Assembly: GCA_050248955.1 (NCBI GenBank)
Contig: JBFWRK010000004.1
Coordinates: 248,001-312,000 of the forward strand
Direction: 5' to 3'
DNA: 64,000 nt
Origin: JBFWRK01 sp050248955
GTDB lineage: Bacteria > Actinomycetota > Acidimicrobiia > Acidimicrobiales > Ilumatobacteraceae
Both the position numbers and the translations under genes were made by a program. Below, in pieces: positions 62,996-64,000 of this stretch (position 1 is the stretch's first letter; each line of letters opens with the position of its first letter). The notes below the pieces were generated by a model. That model had not been told where the DNA came from, made no database searches, and was given only the letters and a program-made list of their open reading frames with translations.

Positions 62996-63290
62996 GACGG
63001 GCAGGCTGTCCCAACCGCGGACCGTGGACGTGCGCGCCTGACGGCGTTGTCCATATCGACCTCCCAGTTCGGGAATCGGGTCAGCACCTCGTCGAGTGCG
63101 ACCCTCGCCTCGAGTCGCGCGAGCGCCGCGCCGAGGCAGAAGTCGGGAGTTTTCAAACCGTGCCGGTGTCGTCCTTGAACTCCGCTTGGAGCAGCTCGGC
63201 CAGCATGTCGTCGAACGGGTGCTTGGCCCGCCAATCGATGTCCTCGCGGACGTCGAAGCGGTCTCGGTGAGACGGGTTGCCGCGCTCACG
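62996..63290 (-). pseudogene. cytochrome P450 C-terminal remnant
   Basis: FCLGAALARLEARVALDEVL (heme cysteine region) and FPNWEVDMDNAV are clear, followed after a frameshift by RTSTVRGWDSLPV. The upstream part reads HPFDDMLAELLQAEFKDD in another frame and runs straight into the heme region, so the intervening P450 core is deleted. Confidence 0.75.
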
Positions 63291-63304
63291 AGGAGCTCGG
63301 CGAG

Positions 63305-64000
63305 TCACCAGACGGGAGGTTCTCCAGGGCAGACATATCCTGGGAAAGGTGAGATGGGAACGACGACAGTGCTCGTGGCGAGCCCGGTGTTGGAGCCGTC
63401 GGCGGGGCCTATCGTGTCGGCGGAAACGAAGTCGGCATGGTGGAGCCCGACCTCGTCGAGCCGTCGCACCATGTCCTTGAGATGGCTGAGCTTGGCTTCG
63501 TTGGCGTTGCGGTCGGCAGAATGTTGGGAGCGGAGCGCGTCGACGAACATCTCGGCGAGCGCCTCGAGGTCACCGTCGTGGACGAGCACGGCGACCACGC
63601 AGAACCACAGGTCCCACCGCGACCAGGACGCCCCGCCGATGTCCTCCTACGGTTCCGGGCCGAAGCGCTGGACGCGCTCCTGACGCTCCGCCGACGTCAC
63701 GGGTGGTCACGGGTCCGGCCGCGGTCGCCCGCAGCATCGCCAACACGAGCGTCTCGCCGGCGTTCGTCAGCCGATACCCACGGGACGACCAGTCGCCGTC
63801 CTCGTCGATCAGCCCGCAGAGGACCATCAGCGCTCGGCTGTCGCTGAACGCCCACGAGACGGTTCGATCGGTCGGCCGGCTCCCGCCCTCGCCGCCCGTG
63901 CGCCATCCGCCTCACCGGCGAACACGACCACGAGCCGGGTCAGTTCCTTCTCGTCCATCGGGCCGCCACGATCGACGAGCAGCAGACCGAACGTCTCGGT
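63305..64000 (-). pseudogene. unidentified gene with frameshifts, runs off right edge
   Basis: From the window end the minus strand reads GLLLVDRGGPMDEKELTRLV. It then shifts to ALMVLCGLIDEDGDWSSRGY and LTNAGETLVLAMLRAT, and after another break WFCVVAVLVHDGDLEALAEM through KLSHLKDMVRRLDEVGLHHA. The pieces look like one helical conserved protein with at least two frameshifts and an in-frame TAG near 63653. The family is not identified. Confidence 0.5.

Noticed and set aside
1..64000. CRISPR array, prophage or intact transposon
   Set aside because: No regular spaced repeats, phage structural genes or transposase motifs were recognised by eye on either strand.

Overview
The window is high-GC DNA with short gaps between genes, many 4-base stop/start overlaps (ATGA) and several starts that look leaderless. 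The gene families point to an actinobacterium: F420/PPOX oxidoreductases, an AfsR/SARP regulator, GAF-ANTAR proteins, an Lsr2-type DNA-binding domain, an ECF42 sigma factor and UdgX. Family content suggests the Acidimicrobiia (Ilumatobacter-like) rather than Streptomyces or Mycobacterium, but this is an inference from content, not a placement.

Positions 1-8.4 kb hold a CoA-transferase/citrate-synthase-like pair, a YCII protein with its ECF42 sigma factor, a GAF histidine kinase with a receiver protein, and an acyl-CoA dehydrogenase. Positions 8.4-17.9 kb are a regulatory and transport block: a kinase, a LuxR-type regulator and an AfsR-like ATPase regulator in one operon, divergent from a MacB-type ABC exporter and a lone membrane sensor protein. 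Positions 18-28.5 kb carry an epimerase, two adjacent GAF-ANTAR proteins, a PaiB-like protein, a cyclic-diphosphoglycerate-synthetase-like GTPase coupled to a PLP decarboxylase, a MetE-like methyltransferase, and a TetR regulator divergent from an F420 enzyme across a perfect operator-like palindrome.

Positions 28.5-44.4 kb carry a DUF427 protein, a lone caspase-like protease, a TacAT-type toxin-antitoxin pair whose promoter lies inside a perfect 16-bp inverted repeat, and a convergent UnbV/UnbU-like pair (families best known from enediyne clusters, here with no enediyne synthase). These are followed by the threonine-degradation genes tdh and kbl, a thiamine-diphosphate enzyme with its GntR regulator, and a cluster of an F420 enzyme, a flavin monooxygenase, a DUF3500 protein, an SDR and an acyl-CoA dehydrogenase.

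From 44.4 kb to the end the character changes. Intact stress, glycan and repair genes are interleaved with broken genes. The intact ones include an ERCC4-Lsr2 nuclease, a CBS protein, a metallothionein-like protein, CinA-like amidohydrolase, alcohol dehydrogenase, GH65, DUF2243, CBM48, UdgX, a LigD-type phosphoesterase/primase, exonuclease III, an SDR and a MazEF-like pair. The broken ones are VapC, an alpha-amylase/trehalose-synthase-like gene, an LLM oxidoreductase, topoisomerase IB, DUF72, an FAD-Rieske protein, a hydrolase, a P450 and an unknown gene at the right edge. The ERCC4-Lsr2 gene lies between two 15-bp repeats, one of which resembles a tRNA 3' end. No rRNA, complete tRNA, CRISPR array or intact transposase was recognised.
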